Shown: positions 25,850-39,600, numbered from the stretch's first letter. The stretch is DNA of 64,000 nucleotides from Gymnorhina tibicen (GCA_013399875.1 VXAZ01004636.1:2847712-2911711), one strand, 5' to 3'. The notes: generated from the letters alone by a model not told the origin. Made by a program: numbers and translations.

Positions 25850-26230
25850 ATTCTTGCATGGAATTTTCCTTCATAAATTTATCCAGTTACCTTTTGAACC
25901 CATTTACAATCCCCTATCCACAACATCCTGTGGAAGGACATTCCACAGCTTCTCAACTTTGTGCGTTTGTTTTGAGCTGCCAGGTTCTTGTCAGAAAAAA
26001 AGAAAACAGATAAGAAACTTGGTTCCTTTATCACCTCTATTTACTTTTTCCTGTGCCATAATGACTTGTGATTTCTTTTACAGGCCCCCTCAACCTGTCT
26101 TGCAGTGGGAAGCGTCCTGTTGTCTGTATTCGTGCCAGTGGATGCTGCTCCATACCTCCAACTCCCCGCCCTGCATTCCTCTTCTGCATTCTTTTCAAGT
26201 GAGACTGTGTGTCATATTCAGAAGCTTTTG
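25850..26230 (-). mobile_element. Ancient CR1-type LINE 3' region (antisense)
   Basis: Read on the plus strand, a series of landmarks follows the order of old sauropsid CR1 3' ends in reverse complement. TTTATCCAGTTACCTTTTGA followed by an ACCCATTT block lies near 25877-25905. A CATCCTGTGG...ATTCCACAG block lies near 25923-25948. A TTTATCACCTCTATTTACTT stretch lies near 26027-26046, with a TTTCTTTTACAGGCCCCCTC block near 26073-26092, and GGATGCTGCTCCATACCTCC near 26140-26159. The order and spacing are what make the match convincing; single blocks are diverged by many substitutions and small gaps. It is far older than the copy at 6945. Both edges are uncertain by tens of bases. No coding sequence remains. 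Confidence 0.82.
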
Positions 26231-29200
26231 AGAAGAGGATGAAAGAATTCTAGAGCAACGAGAACAAAGAGGCACATTTGAAGGTAGAGAAAATTTATTT
26301 AGGGAAAAAATGTAGGAAATAAAAGAAGGTTCACTGTGATTCTACATGTTTGCAAGCAGAACTGTTCAAGCATCAGTAAAAGATATGAAATAGGGAACAA
26401 ACTTTAAGATTTGTAGTAAAAATCAGTTTATTTTTCTGTGCCTTCATGCTTTACAGAGCTGAAATAATTTCAGTGCGGTCTGTTTCCCCCTCAAATGAGC
26501 ATTTCACTGCAGTTTGTAACTTCCTACCTCATCTAAAAAGGGGCACCCATGCTAGAGGCAGACACTAATGAGCCTCTGTATTCTAATTGTATGCATATAT
26601 TGAAAGAATAGAAATAAAGGCAGTGAAACAGATTGCAAAGAACTGGGCAGTGGGTGCTGGTAAAGGAGACTGAAGAATGATTACTGGTCATTTTACACTT
26701 TTAATGTTGTAGGAGCAATATCTGGAACTCAACTTTTATTTTCCAGTATTAAAAGCCAACTGGGATCTTGATCAGTCACTTCCAAAAGTACAAAATATTC
26801 CTGAAACCCTGGAGCAGCATTTTGATCTAGTACCCAGGTCAGGCTCCCCTCAGGTCCCACTGAAGCACTTTGGAGCTGCTGTTACAGGTGAAGTTGCTTC
26901 TCTCACCTTACCACCACTACCTGGCTGGACATGGAAACAGGACACTGGGCACTGGATCAGGACACTGGGGGCACAGCAGGAAACAGATCCTGGCAACATT
27001 TCTTGACTAAAGGAGTCATGAGGGAACCCCAGCTGAGGTCAGGTAAGGTCACTGCAAGTACAGGCCCCCTTGGGGAAAATACCTTGTATTAAAACTGCTT
27101 CAAACCACACCCAGTCAGAGCCCTGCTCCTCTCTGGAACTGCTCCGAAGGTGTGGTCAGTCCAGCCATGGACATTGTTTATTTGCTGCCACAAAAAGTGT
27201 TCTATTAACATTTTTGAGGAACACCCCACTTCTAATCTCTGGTAAGCATCTCGAACACCAAAAACTGTATTATTTTAAAAAAGGCAAAAAGAAAAATCCC
27301 ACAGGAGGCACGCATGAAACATTCCGTGTTACTGCATCCCTGGGCTGCAGAAGCCCACACAGGAATTTTAGCATATATTTTTCCAGATCACGAATGTGCT
27401 CATAAATGCTGTAAGTGGCATTAAAAATGTTGGCTTCCATTATTTAACAAAACATCCCTGCAGGTGTCATTCATGAGAATATTTAAATTTTTGTAGTCTG
27501 CCACAGCAATCTCAATTTTTTTGTTGTTAAGTTACACCAAGCGTATTTTAGATTTTCCTAAGAGTAAGCTAGAGGAAAGGAAAAAAAAGATATTCCAGTG
27601 CTATTCTATATACATATATAAGAGCTTTCCTGCTTAGAAATTCACTTTATAATTGAATTTTGGTGGCTGTAAAATTTTTGCCTTCTTCATAAAATCCTCC
27701 TAATTTGGCAGAGTTGTGAAGGTTTGAAGAAAAAAACCCAACTATGTTTATATTTTCAGTACATCATCTTAAGTGTTGATAAAATCTAATATTTACTAAA
27801 TACATTTCGTGACACTGGGAACTAGGGAAGGGGTATTTGCCCTTGATCATAGCAGGTCAAGACTGGAAGAACATGAAGTTTTCCATATAGGAGCGTACTT
27901 GAAAATAGGCACTTAAACAGGTGAAAACCCACTGATATTTGCACATCATGTAACACTTCTGATATTTTAAAACTTCTCAGCATATATGACTTCATAAACT
28001 TAATGCTGCTATGAACAGCTACAGGCAGTGGAAATAAAACGAGTACTGTGCTGGTTTGCGGTGGGAATTCTTCCCATCTCCCCACTGCCCACTCTGCATA
28101 AACCCATCAAAGCCTGATGCTCTGCCATGATTTCCCCACTGTAATCTGCTGCCTATTATTCTCCCAAACCCCATCTGCAGGTCATTTTTCTATCAAATGA
28201 GCTGGTTAAAATTCCTTCTCCCTTTTTATTTAAACCTAGGGGAATTTCAAATAGTCCAGCACGAACCGACAGGAATTTATTTTAACCGTTATTTAAAATA
28301 CCAGCAGCTTTGCACTGCTACAGCTTAACAGCTCTGATGGGTTTCATGCAGTCTCCCTTCACTTTATCTCCTCTGACACAGGCATTAGCATCCTGGGAGC
28401 CCAAGCATGGCTCAGAGAGCCATTGCCTTTACTCCCTTTTAGGCTAAGACCTCTTTCCACACAATTTTGAGCATTACACAAACTTTCTATAGACAGAAAA
28501 GCATGTACTATCATGAAAATAGCTCTATAACGAGTAAACATATTTAGAAATGTATACTAAGGTAAATCCTCTTTCCCTTTATAATTCAAGAAATTTTGAG
28601 GTGATTTTCCTTATGTAAGGGAAGCAAACTGATTATTCCCTGATCTTTGAGGAGGGTGATACTTAAGAGTTAAAATTCTGTGTATGCATTTTGAACTGAA
28701 TTTTTTTCCTCTACTAGATACCGCTCTGAATGAAAGCATCACACTTGTCAGCACTTTCCTCCATGCCAGAGGGCTGAGAGGGAGCACGACCTGGATAGGA
28801 TTGCTTCCCAAAGCCTGTATTTAAAGTGATCTAACTGGGCACTTGGTCCTGTGCAGACTGACTGGTTCCACACAGGCTGCTGTGTACACTCAAACTTTGC
28901 AGTCAAAAAGAAGCTGTTTAGTGTATTTTTGCTGACAACAGTTTGAGAACCTCTTGTAGGAAACCAACAGAACAGAAGACAATAGAAAACTCTTGGCTGT
29001 GACAGGGCTTGCAAATAAGTTTAACATCGCTTATTTTTTCTTGTTTGTGCGATGGAAGAGAGGCAGATGAGAGCAGCGTGATGGCTGATGCTATCACAAC
29101 GTGCTTCCCTAAAAAACCACCTTTGGAGCACTGTGACAAAGCCACCTAACTAAAGCATCAGGTGTCTGCACTTCACTGCTCATTGCGTATACTTATTTGT

Positions 29201-32200
29201 GAGTTTCAGAAGTTACACTTAAATTACAGGTTTATGATTCACCACAAAAATCAATCACCAAAACCACCCGGAACACACATCAGGGTCTTCCTCCTTTTAG
29301 CAAAATGCCCTTAAGCTGGGGGTTTGTAAGCTAAAGAGAAAGTAATTTTTCCTTTTTCAATTTTGAGCTGTGCACAAGCTTACGGCTGTGCTGCAGCTTG
29401 GCTGTTCAGCTTGTGCCTCTGAGGTGAAAGCCTCGAGCTGATGCACACACAGAGCAGGGAAGGCGTGAGCAGCGCACACGTACACAGCGCTAATGCCACG
29501 GGCAGCGCTCCTTATCTGTGTCTCCTGGGGCACTAAGAGTGAAGTCACACAAGGCTGTCCTGCCAGATGAAAGACAGGATTCACTCCTTTCCCTGCCTCT
29601 GCTGTCAGCCATGCCATTCTGCTTCCTCTTCCGTGCCCACCCACTCCCTAACGCAGCAGGGCACTCTCTGCCCTTGCCAGGTTCTGTTCAGGAGTTACTG
29701 CATTAAATCAGCTGCAAAGATCTGAGGTGGCAGCAGCACCGTGGGTGGGGAGGAAGGGGAAGGGCAGCATGCTCAGGAACTGCCCTAGTGGCAGCAAGTT
29801 CTACATTGGATCATGTCCTTACAGAGACTTTGAGGATGCTCTCCCAATTGCTCTACTCTAACTGGATCACTGCCACACGCTGGTACATCCACACCAACAA
29901 CTGCATAGCTGCAGGTTTGTCTCCAGCATTATAGAAACATGAAGGGAAAACCAAGTGGAATACTTGATCCACAAGGAATCCTTGTCTTCCTCATTTGCCC
30001 TGACAGACCCAAAGCTGAATCAGTGGAGCAATGTGCACGTGGGACATGGACACAGAAGCTGCTGGTGTGCGTCAGGGGGCTGGTCCAGGTTCACAGGGGC
30101 TGCACAAAGGGTACCAGTGACCAACACCTGCAGTTCAAGTACCACCTTTTACAGTGCTCCTCAAAGAGGCTGCAACCTGCAAACCTGGCTCACAAAAATT
30201 GCATCAGAAAAACCTCATTGCATGGAACTTCAGCAATCGAGTAGTTTGCCGGAGCCTCATCAGCATCACTCGTAACAGTATGCTTTGATTTGATTTATCT
30301 TAGTAAGGACCTGACCTGGGCTAAATCAACACAGATCTGAAAAAAAGAGACCCTGATGGTGTTTGTTATCCCTTTTGTTGTGCGTGTCCCATTTACATTT
30401 CACTTATTTTTAGGCAAAACCTTAATTTTTAGGCTGTGGCTCCATTATAACTTTTTCAGCAGGAGAACAAGCTTAAACAACTCCGACCTTTTCTCCCCCA
30501 GCTGTTTGTTCCCATGCCAGCCCAACCACCCAAGACCACATGGGTTTATGCTGGCAGTTGGTCTTTTTGGCAGGATTTTCCTTCTCCAGCTGAATCACTT
30601 CCCTGGTTGGGTTCACCAGCGTGTGCTGGCATGGCACAGGAGACAGAGCAGAGGGGAAAGCAATGACCAGGAAAGAACGGAAGTCAAGCTTTACTGGGCT
30701 GCGGTGCCACCACAGATGCAATCCCAGCTTTAATTTGCTTTCTGTTCGACACATGAGATAAGCTACAGAAACATTAAGAGATGGGAAAGAGTGATGTTAA
30801 ACTAAAGATGAGGGAGGGATACGGCAATGACGAGTAGGGAGCAGATTTAGAGTAGCAGTATTTAAATGGTTAAACCTTGAAATGGTATCTCTTAATCACC
30901 CCACAAGTCACACAAATTCTGAGTTCCATAGGAAATTTAAACACACTTCACTTTGCCAATGCAAATATACTATTTGATATCAGTCTTCAGAACAGTGCCA
31001 TACAAAGTTGCCCAAAACAATGATTTACTACTCAATGCCCAAAAACATTTCTAGGCTTTGTTAAATTCCAAGTTTGGCCACATTATCCTCCCAAATGTAC
31101 AGAAAGAAGTATCTCTTTTGTCAATAATGCCGTTACTGAACAGTATCATTCCAAAAATCCATGAAAAGAAATATCAATTTGGTTAAACACCAGAGTTCAT
31201 GAAAATGCCTTAATTTACCATAAAAAGTGGCTTTGGAAGAAGATGGGGATGGGTGTGGATTTAAGTATTTTTTATTTCTGGAGATAATATGCTTTGGTGT
31301 TTGCAAGAATGTTCTAAGGGATGCCAAAGTGCTGGCTGAGTTAGAGCAGAGCTGAGCAATATCCTGGCAGTTGCTCCAGGAGCAGTGAAGGCCGTCCGAG
31401 GCCATTGCACACCAGCAGCCCGTGAAGGGAGGGGTTTCCCGAGTTTCCAGTGACTGCTGCAGGCCACCAGGAAGGGTGATGGGGACAGCTAGCTGCCTGG
31501 AAGCTAGGCTGTAAGAAAACCCTTCCCAGTCCTCAGATGTCCATTAGCTCAGAAGCCAAACATTTCCATAACTCCCTGCTTCTCAGAAGGGCTGTGTGGC
31601 CCACAGCTAACAGGTACGAGTTACTTTGGCTTAGGAAATGATCTAGCAATAAATCTAGGCAGAAATCCTTCACAGTCTCATCTAAAGTTCAACATTAAAG
31701 GGACTCCAATGAGACATTTGGACATCATGACAATCTTGCAGAAGCTTTGCAGAACACGTCTGACTGCTGAGCTGCACAACGAGTAATATGGCTGACAAGG
31801 AAATCCAGAGACAGACCAACCCGAATGCCCCACATCTATTAGACACTTACAGCCACTCTGCCAACATATCAAACCAATAAACACTGAATAAACACCAGCA
31901 TTCAGCACACCATCTAAGCTGTGTTGTCCAAAAAAGTGGCCAAAAACTACCGAGTTTTATGCTAACCCTAAGTTTTGATGACTAATCTGGTTCTTTTATT
32001 CCAGCAAACTGAAAGTACAATGGACATAGCGGCTGATTACATGCTGGAAACTACAGCTCTTCTGTGAACTAATCCTCAGGATCTCAGCAGTTCTAAGCAG
32101 ACAGAGGGGGAAGGTCCCATGCTTATGACTCACGCTACCATTTTTCTCTCCTATTGTTTTGCAAATTCTCTGCTTAATCTAAAATCCATTTCAACTAGAA

Positions 32201-35200
32201 ACTTCCAGGCTCAGCGGAAACTTGAAGATAATATATTCCAAACAAGTGATGCTTCAAAAGGGTGTGGATCTACAACCCTTTAAATCAATCTAAACCTGGG
32301 CTGGCACAGCCCTGCCCTTGTCACTGGCTTCTGAGCCTCTGCCCCTTCCTGTGCTCACATGATCCCACAGAGAGCAGATCTGGGAACTGACTGAGCTGGA
32401 AACCAAGCCAGTGCCACCACGAGGAGCCAGAGGGAGTGGGAGTGATACAGGACATGGCTCAAGATAAAGTTGTGGCAATCCGGATTTAGACAGGCCTAAG
32501 TGGAGGTGTACCACTAAGAGTTATTAATCATCCTGAACGAGCCATGTCTTAAAGGAAATGGGCATTCTGAGCTTTGGGTTTCATTTTAAGGTATTGATTT
32601 ATGTCCCTAAAACATTTTAAATCTGTACATTAGCAGAAAAGTTATCCTACATATACTGGTAATATATTCTCTTAATGGAATACATAGTAATGAAATTTTT
32701 TCTCACTAGATCTTTAAGAGCAGATTCAAACTTCAAGGATTATGAGTTCAGGCAGGATAATGCCCGTTTTCTCTGGCAGTAACACTTTGAAGCTGGTGTT
32801 GATAATAGGTAGGATACCACAGTAGCCACTCTCAACTCTAAGAATCTTCTCTGCTTCATTGCTTTAGCTTTGTTTAACGGCCCAGTTCTGAGTGGTAAAA
32901 CAGTAGTAGAAATGGCAATGTATTTATGAAGACACGCTAAATAAAACTGTATTGCTTTTACAAGAATACACTCCAGATTATATCAAAGTTATAACAAAAA
33001 TCTCACGAGTCTGTAGGAACAGCAAGAGGACTGCAAGACAGGATTCCACCAGCTTCCCAGGGACAACTTTTCATGCTGGGTACCCCACGGCATGAGGCCG
33101 AACTCACCTTCAGAAATACACGCACGAAGTGTCAAATCTTTTAACATCACCTTTCTCTGCAAAGCATTTCCATCAGCCTACCACCCTTTTCCAGACAGGG
33201 AAATTCCCACCAAGTCATCAATAATACATACAGGCAGCCATCGGTCCACTACTAATGAGCAGTTTTAGCACACAGCACCTATTCAGAGAAATCAGGCCTG
33301 GAAGATGAGAGCATAGCCCTTAATAATTTACAAGGCTCATTAACCTTATCCCAAAAGACAAACAAAAAGAATGTGGTATCAACTCAGATTTCCAGAACAA
33401 ACCAAGATACAGCATTTCAGAAGCCATTAGGATCTATTCATCAATAAATACTCTCCAAATGTTCTTCTGTGGAATAACCTGTCAGCCAAAGAACCATCCA
33501 TCTCTAAAAGCCTGTACTATTAGAGACACAACATCACGAACCTTAAGAAACTTGCACTGCTTGAAAATTAGATTGAAAAGGTTTGAAAATTATTCAATAT
33601 GGCAAATGCTAAAAAATCTTTAGAATTCGCTATTTTAAATAGACAAAACCAGTCTAGTCTGGTTCTGCATAGAATAAATACCAGCCCTCTACAAAGTGTG
33701 CCCAGGGACAGAATTCACATCCAACATCAAACACTCACTTTGGTAGCACAACACAGAGAAGCAGGAGTGGGGAAAAGACAGCCCATGGTCTTGTCCTGGG
33801 ACTAAACACTCAGTTCTGTACCTGGCCAAGCAGGCGATCCATATTCCCACCAGGCATTAGTTACACGGGGCAACACATGGATTGGTAGGAGGATCTGGGA
33901 AGGAATTATGATGATGCAGTTTAGTCTGCTTGTGATGGCCAGATCTGCAGTTTATATCTGAAAACCAACAGAAACAACCCTAACACAAATTGCTTGGTTT
34001 TCTTGGTGTCTCCTACTACAAATAAACACCTTACTGGTATAAAACTGCTTTTCTCTCTGCACAAACACCCAGTAGCCATGAGGGTTTGCCTCCAGAGGGA
34101 AGCTCTCCAGTTACATCTCCTCTTATATCTGATCCCACACTCAGTTACCATATTCCTGTGCCTGCTTTGAAGTCTTCCTAAAGGAGATAATCTAAATGCT
34201 GGAGGAGCTGGCTGGAACACCCAGTCATGCTCTGTGGGAAAGGAGGAGGTCCTGTGTTCTTCCCTGGCTCTGCTAAGCAGGTGTAGGAGCATGAACTGGG
34301 AAGCTTTAGGTGCTCCACCTCGTTTCTCACTTCATTTACACTGATCATGTGGGTCTTGGAAGGGATTTTTTCCAGACATTGTAAATGAGCTGCTGTACCT
34401 TCCCTTCCCTATCCACATGACCAGTGAACTCTCCCTTCCACCTACAAAATCAACACGCAGAACTGCTACTAGATTTAGGATAAAACCACTTAAAAACCAG
34501 ATGTGCTTCTTAAAGCCCATGCCTATCGCATTCCTTCAAAAAGCAGGACACAAACCACCATTTTACTGTCGATCATTCCAAAATGACAGCAATTAAGGAA
34601 CATGCTATTTCCCTAATTATCATTTCCTGTATTATGAAATGCCCCTTTACTCACAGCAGTTTCTATTACAAGCCGTGAAGCACAGCCCTGCGCAGCCTTG
34701 TCGAGGCTGAGTGCGTCTGACACTTTTTCTTTCCTAAAGCTCTCCCTTACCGCATTCACACCTTCCCCCGAAGGCTTCTCCACAGTGAGCCATATCACAG
34801 GGAGTGTTCAACTGTCTGATAACATTTTGGGACTTACAAGGAGAAAAAACATCACTTAAAATAAAAAAGAAGAACCGTGAATTAAAACAAGGAATGGGTA
34901 ACTTTCCATAAATAATTTCCATAAATTGTCAGTGCTGATAGAAATTATCAAAAGAATTATCATCTTCCTGTAAACAGAGTTTTTACTGAGGTTTCAGATT
35001 GCATATTCCTTTGAAACAGGACACAAAGATGAAGGAATAGGTGGTATCTTTTCAAACTTTCTTTTGCAAGAGAGTGTATCTTTACTGCTCAAACCTAATT
35101 AAACTCAGAACAACTAATCCTAGGCAGTAAAAAAACCCCCATCTTAGAAGAAAGGTGATCTGACAGGGCAAAATTATTATTTCAGTGCATCATCTGGGAC

Positions 35201-36073
35201 ATGTTGAAGATTAAATATTAGCAGCATATGTTCACGGAAGGAAAAGAAAAAGATGGCATGTTAACACATACAGTTCTTCCTTCTGGCTTTCATGAGGTTA
35301 CATCAAGTTCATTATATATATAACAACTTAAATACTTCAAAATAAAAACTTGTATGTATTAACTTGTCAGTCCAGCACAACGATGTCTCAGCCTATAAAT
35401 AGCACTCCCTGACCTACACAGTTCTGGCTAAATAAACATTATCCCTGTTTGAAAAGGGAAAGATCCAGCTCTGGATGATCTGCAGTGTGACTGGGGCCAG
35501 TCTCCTGACAGCATTCCTGACTGCTCAGCTGGGGCACTCACCCTGTCACACCTCCTGAGATGAGCATACAGAGTTAGGGTGAACAGTGGATGAGGTATAA
35601 ATACTGTAAGAAAAGCAAGTATTGCCAGAATAACACTGGTATTGTGAACAGTAAGACATCTCTAAGGTTACTTTTAATCAAAATGAAAACCAGTAACTGG
35701 TGCAATTCATCTGGACACATGTTCAGTAGTGCCATATTTCAGTCCCAACATGCCTTTCTTCCATGGAAAAGTGCTTTTCTAATAGCCAGAAGAATTTTTG
35801 AAAGACCATTCTGTCTCCAAAGAGACCATTAGGATCAGTTTTCCATTCTAAACAGAAATTCCTATCTTCTCAAACAGCTCCAGCTCCTCCAAAATAACCA
35901 AACCATCCTGAGCTTTCTCGCGTACTCACCTGCCAAAAGCAACAAACACTTCTAAAGGAGGAACAGCAGAAAACCGAGTGCTATTCTTTAATGGCAGTGA
36001 AGTTTGAACGAGTGAAAATTATTGTTGCTTTTCCTGGAATGACAGTTACCAAAGGTTTAGCCCAGAAATTCTC
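26231..36073. other. Non-coding DNA, no gene recognised
   Basis: About 10 kb with no supported exon. It contains a partial 20-bp tandem repeat at 26938-26977 (CAGGACACTGGG at each start) and a CpG-enriched patch at 29382-29510. AT-rich stretches at 27440-27620, 32590-32720 and 33290-33360 look like candidate conserved non-coding DNA. Open frames up to 125 codons (30356-30733, plus; 33921-34292, minus) show no family resemblance. Confidence 0.65.
29382..29510. promoter_or_regulatory. Small isolated CpG-enriched patch
   Basis: I count eight CpG in about 130 bases, including an ACGT and three AGCGC words, in a background where CpG is rare. It is too short and not GC-rich enough to be a classical island. 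It could be an orphan CpG patch marking an alternative promoter or enhancer, or a recently inserted or gene-converted segment that has not yet decayed. Confidence 0.3.
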
Positions 36074-36089
36074 TTTTTTTTTTTTTTTT
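36074..36089. repeat. 16-base T run
   Basis: Uninterrupted T homopolymer. Other homopolymers of 12 or more lie at 22343-22356 (A), 39579-39592 (A), 40268-40285 (T, 18 bases), 58368-58379 (A) and 62188-62201 (A). All are expected slippage sites with uncertain true length. Confidence 0.95.
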
Positions 36090-36149
36090 AAATTAGGCTA
36101 GTAAGATGTGCTGCCTTTCCCCATTTGTTTTTTGTCTTTAAAAATCTTT

Positions 36150-36165
36150 AGATCTTTAAAGATCT
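36150..36165. other. 16-bp perfect palindrome
   Basis: AGATCTTTAAAGATCT reads the same on both strands. It is flanked by further copies of its core words: TCTTTA before it, and ACTTTAAAGATTC near 36200. The cluster of CTTTAAAGAT words in 70 bases suggests local duplication and inversion of a short motif. Function is unknown. Confidence 0.6.
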
Positions 36166-36250
36166 GCTACCCACAAATTAGAGATTATCTATGTTAACAC
36201 TTTAAAGATTCATATTTGTACATGTGCATGTTATCCAGAATTTTCTACAT

Positions 36251-36601
36251 CAGTATTTCCCAAAGTTTTGAGGTTTCCACCTCAAAGTCTCAGTCCTCAG
36301 AAAATTTTATTTGCACATCCCATTATGAAGTTTTTAATTTAAAATCTTAAGGCAACACAGTCCTGCGAGACATTTCCTAACACAGTGATGGGCCATAAAC
36401 ACCAGGCATTTTGTGGTTCATGCAGTCAAGAAACACACACACCATATCTGCTTATTGAGAACGGGGTGTAATTAAGCACCAGAGTATCTCACACCTTGCC
36501 CCTTCCCAGCCTGCACACTGCTCAGCAGGGATTTGTGTCGTTGGGAACCTTATTTTTCACACACACTCCTCTCCTCAGGCACTAAAGTTTAAGAACAACT
36601 T
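36251..36601. mobile_element. Probable ancient hAT (Charlie-type) MITE
   Basis: The left end begins CAGTATTTCCCAAAGTTTTG and the right end finishes CACTAAAGTTTAAGAACAAC. Reverse-complemented, the right end aligns to the left end at 13 of 20 positions. Both resemble the CAGTGGTTCTCAAACTTT-type termini of vertebrate hAT-Charlie elements. The length (about 351 bp) fits a non-autonomous MITE. hAT elements make 8-bp target duplications; the flanks (TTCTACAT to the left, TCTCATTC to the right) are similar but not identical, as expected for an old insertion with small indels. No transposase fragment is visible between the ends. The interior was not matched to a named family, so the call rests on the ends. 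Confidence 0.45.
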
Positions 36602-39600
36602 TCTCATTCATAACAGGTCAGAACATTTTACCTACAGACCACACATAAAATGCTCAACTTGACAGCTCCGGTGTTTTGGAGGCTGCTAAGATGCTGCTGT
36701 ATAAATTACAAAGGCCACAGTACTTTCAGCCCCCTCCAGGACCTGCCCAGCTGAGAATGCCAGAATCCCCTTTCTGAGTCCAGCTGCAGTGGGAAATAGG
36801 GTTCCCAATGCACATTTATTGTCCTGAAAGTTACAGCACGAACACATTCACTTAGGAGGTGCACATAGAATACAGGGCATAAGTTATGCCTGAGGAGCCC
36901 CAGGTTTTCTTATGGACAGGTGAGAAAGATTACATGGACAAATTACTCTTTCAACTGGCCTTCAGGTCAGTAGTTTTCAATACTAACTTTTTATTAGATA
37001 CTTCATTAAGTTATTGACGATCTTTATCTTCCTTTCTGAAACTGCGGAGATTTAATTTATTTTCTTAACAGGACAAGGTATGCACTCCCTGAGGATCTTA
37101 AGTTACTTCATTGCTATAGATTAATTTTCTCTAATCTTACTCCTTTATAACTCACTCCTCTGTTCAAAGAGGTTTTCTCTCCCCATGAAAAACTAACATA
37201 GCATCAAAGCTGCAAAGCTGTGCTTTTCTCAGTAGTAACAGAAAATGATACGTGAGATACCCAGTTTTTTATACTGGAATTTTGAATGGTATCTTGTGAT
37301 ACAATTTATGGCATGAGACCTTACAGAACTTTGAAATTTTCTATTTTTTTTATGACTTGCAGTTACTGTATATAGCAACAAAATGAAATATATAAAATAT
37401 ATATCAACTTGATAAAAAAAAATCCCATGTTAAATTCTCCATTTTAAACATAACACAATGTAAACTCCTCTGCAAATGCCAGTCTGTCTACTGTAGGCAC
37501 ACACAAGCTCATCTCTGTACTGCTGCCTCTCTCCTCTGTTGAAGTAAGCACTGAATTCAAATAGGAAACATTCTGAAGCACAATTGTTGAGCTGTTCCCA
37601 AGGGATAGTTACAGTTTCATGGCTTAATCACTCCAACTTTCCATTTTGTTAATAACATAGTTGAATAAAAATGATCTGATGCTACTTGTGCATTCATTTT
37701 AATGAGTCCCTGGAAAGAAATGCCTACAGTGAAGCATGCCCAGATCTCCTGAATCAGCGGGAAAAGTTCTGCACAAAGATTTGAAACATCTTCAGCTTCT
37801 ATGCATCAATAACATCTTTTTGATTCTGAATCCCAATTCTGCTCTGAAGAAAAAGTTTTAGAGAAAGTTTCATAGTTTAATATGAAAATCAGTGCCTGAG
37901 CTAACATAATCCTCCAACCCCAGCTTCCCCTTCCAAATCTTAGCATATTAATCTCCTTTCCTTTTAGCTGCTCCAGTTCTTGCATAACAATGCCATTTCC
38001 TGAATTCAAATCTCCACAAATAAACCTTAAAGCTGAATAATACATTATTAAGCCCTATGAATATTCCCTTAAGCAGGGCATCCTTAAAAAACTGGGCTAC
38101 ACTGTCACAATTCAGCATCATTTTCTTCGTACTTTCAGGGTAAGAACAAGAACCGCTCCAGCAGCCAACAACCAAAAAATCCTACTGAAACATAAAACTT
38201 GTACCCTCTGCAGAGGAGATTTTTAATAAGCTACTAATACTTTGTTTAAATCCTCATCCCTCCATACAGCAGTCACTTATTTCTCTGTGCATATGTAATT
38301 TGCACAGGCTCACAGGGAAATCCTGGACCTTCACAGGGAATCCTGGTGCTTTTAGGGGAAGGAAAAGCACACTGCATCCCCACCTTCCTGTGCAGCCCCA
38401 AGCCACACACCTTTCCCAAGTGTCCAAACTATCAATGCTCAAACAGTATCCTAAATGATTATTTCTGCAATATGAAAATTTTGAAAGTATTTTACCTAAG
38501 AAGGATGCTCAGTTTTGATTTGCCCGCTCTCTCAGTTTTGATCTGTTCCTTTCCTAGTGCAAATGCTCACTAGAGACTAAAAATGTGTGTGTAATTACTG
38601 TGTTCAGGGTCCAACCTGAGCACAGGCTGGAGATAACCAGATATTATTTCAGATGAGCTCTCTCAAGTGTGACTTGTTGGATGAGGAGGATGGCAGCTGA
38701 TGGCAATGCACGTGGACATGGGCCACAGGACAGTTTTCACTAAAAGTCTATCTCAAGCAAGGAAAAAATAAATCATCTTGAAGAGCAACTACTACAGGGG
38801 AAAAATGCACTGGACTTCAGAGGGCAAAATTTATTTCACAATTAAGTCCATTAAAGCAAACTATTCATTATCACTGCTCTATCATCCACTCAAGACCCAC
38901 GAGATACCTTTTCTCAAAGGGATTGGAGAATACAAACAGTATTTACTAAGAAAAGATTAATTACCTGTTGGAGGCTAAACATTTTAAAAATGTCTTTGCA
39001 GTAATCCCCAGTGAAAAACACTGACTGACATTCAACAGGAGAAGACTGTTTCACACATTGAAATTAGACAAGTTCATTACACAGGGAACAAGAAGGAAGG
39101 AATTGAGAAACAAAGGGACAATCTCTCAACTTAAACCATTTTTCAATCAGCCACACAGCAATATGCACACAGCCCTGCCCCTGCCTGATGGAGCAAGTGC
39201 TCAGTGCCTTCATCAGCTCAAATATTCAGTGCAGCAAGTGAATGCTGAGCCTGGAGCATGCCTTGGCAAGAAGAAATGCCAAGCAGTGAAAAGAGCTGAG
39301 CCAAAACCACTCTGTGCCAGTCCAGCCTAATCAGTGCTTTCCTAAGGAAAGAGGAACAGAAACTAATGCAATTTCTAAAAACTGATCCTGAAAATTTACA
39401 AACCAGGAAACAGACTCATAGCTCTTGGAGTGGTGTCGCTATCACCAGCATCTTGTCACCTCCCTCCCCATGCCTTCTAAGACACGTCCTCCAAAATGAA
39501 TCTGAAAAACCAACTGAAATGGAAGTGAAGAACCTAGAATGACAGACTAGATCTTAAGGCACAGTTGTTTTAGGGGGGAAAAAAAAAAAAAAGGAAGCCA

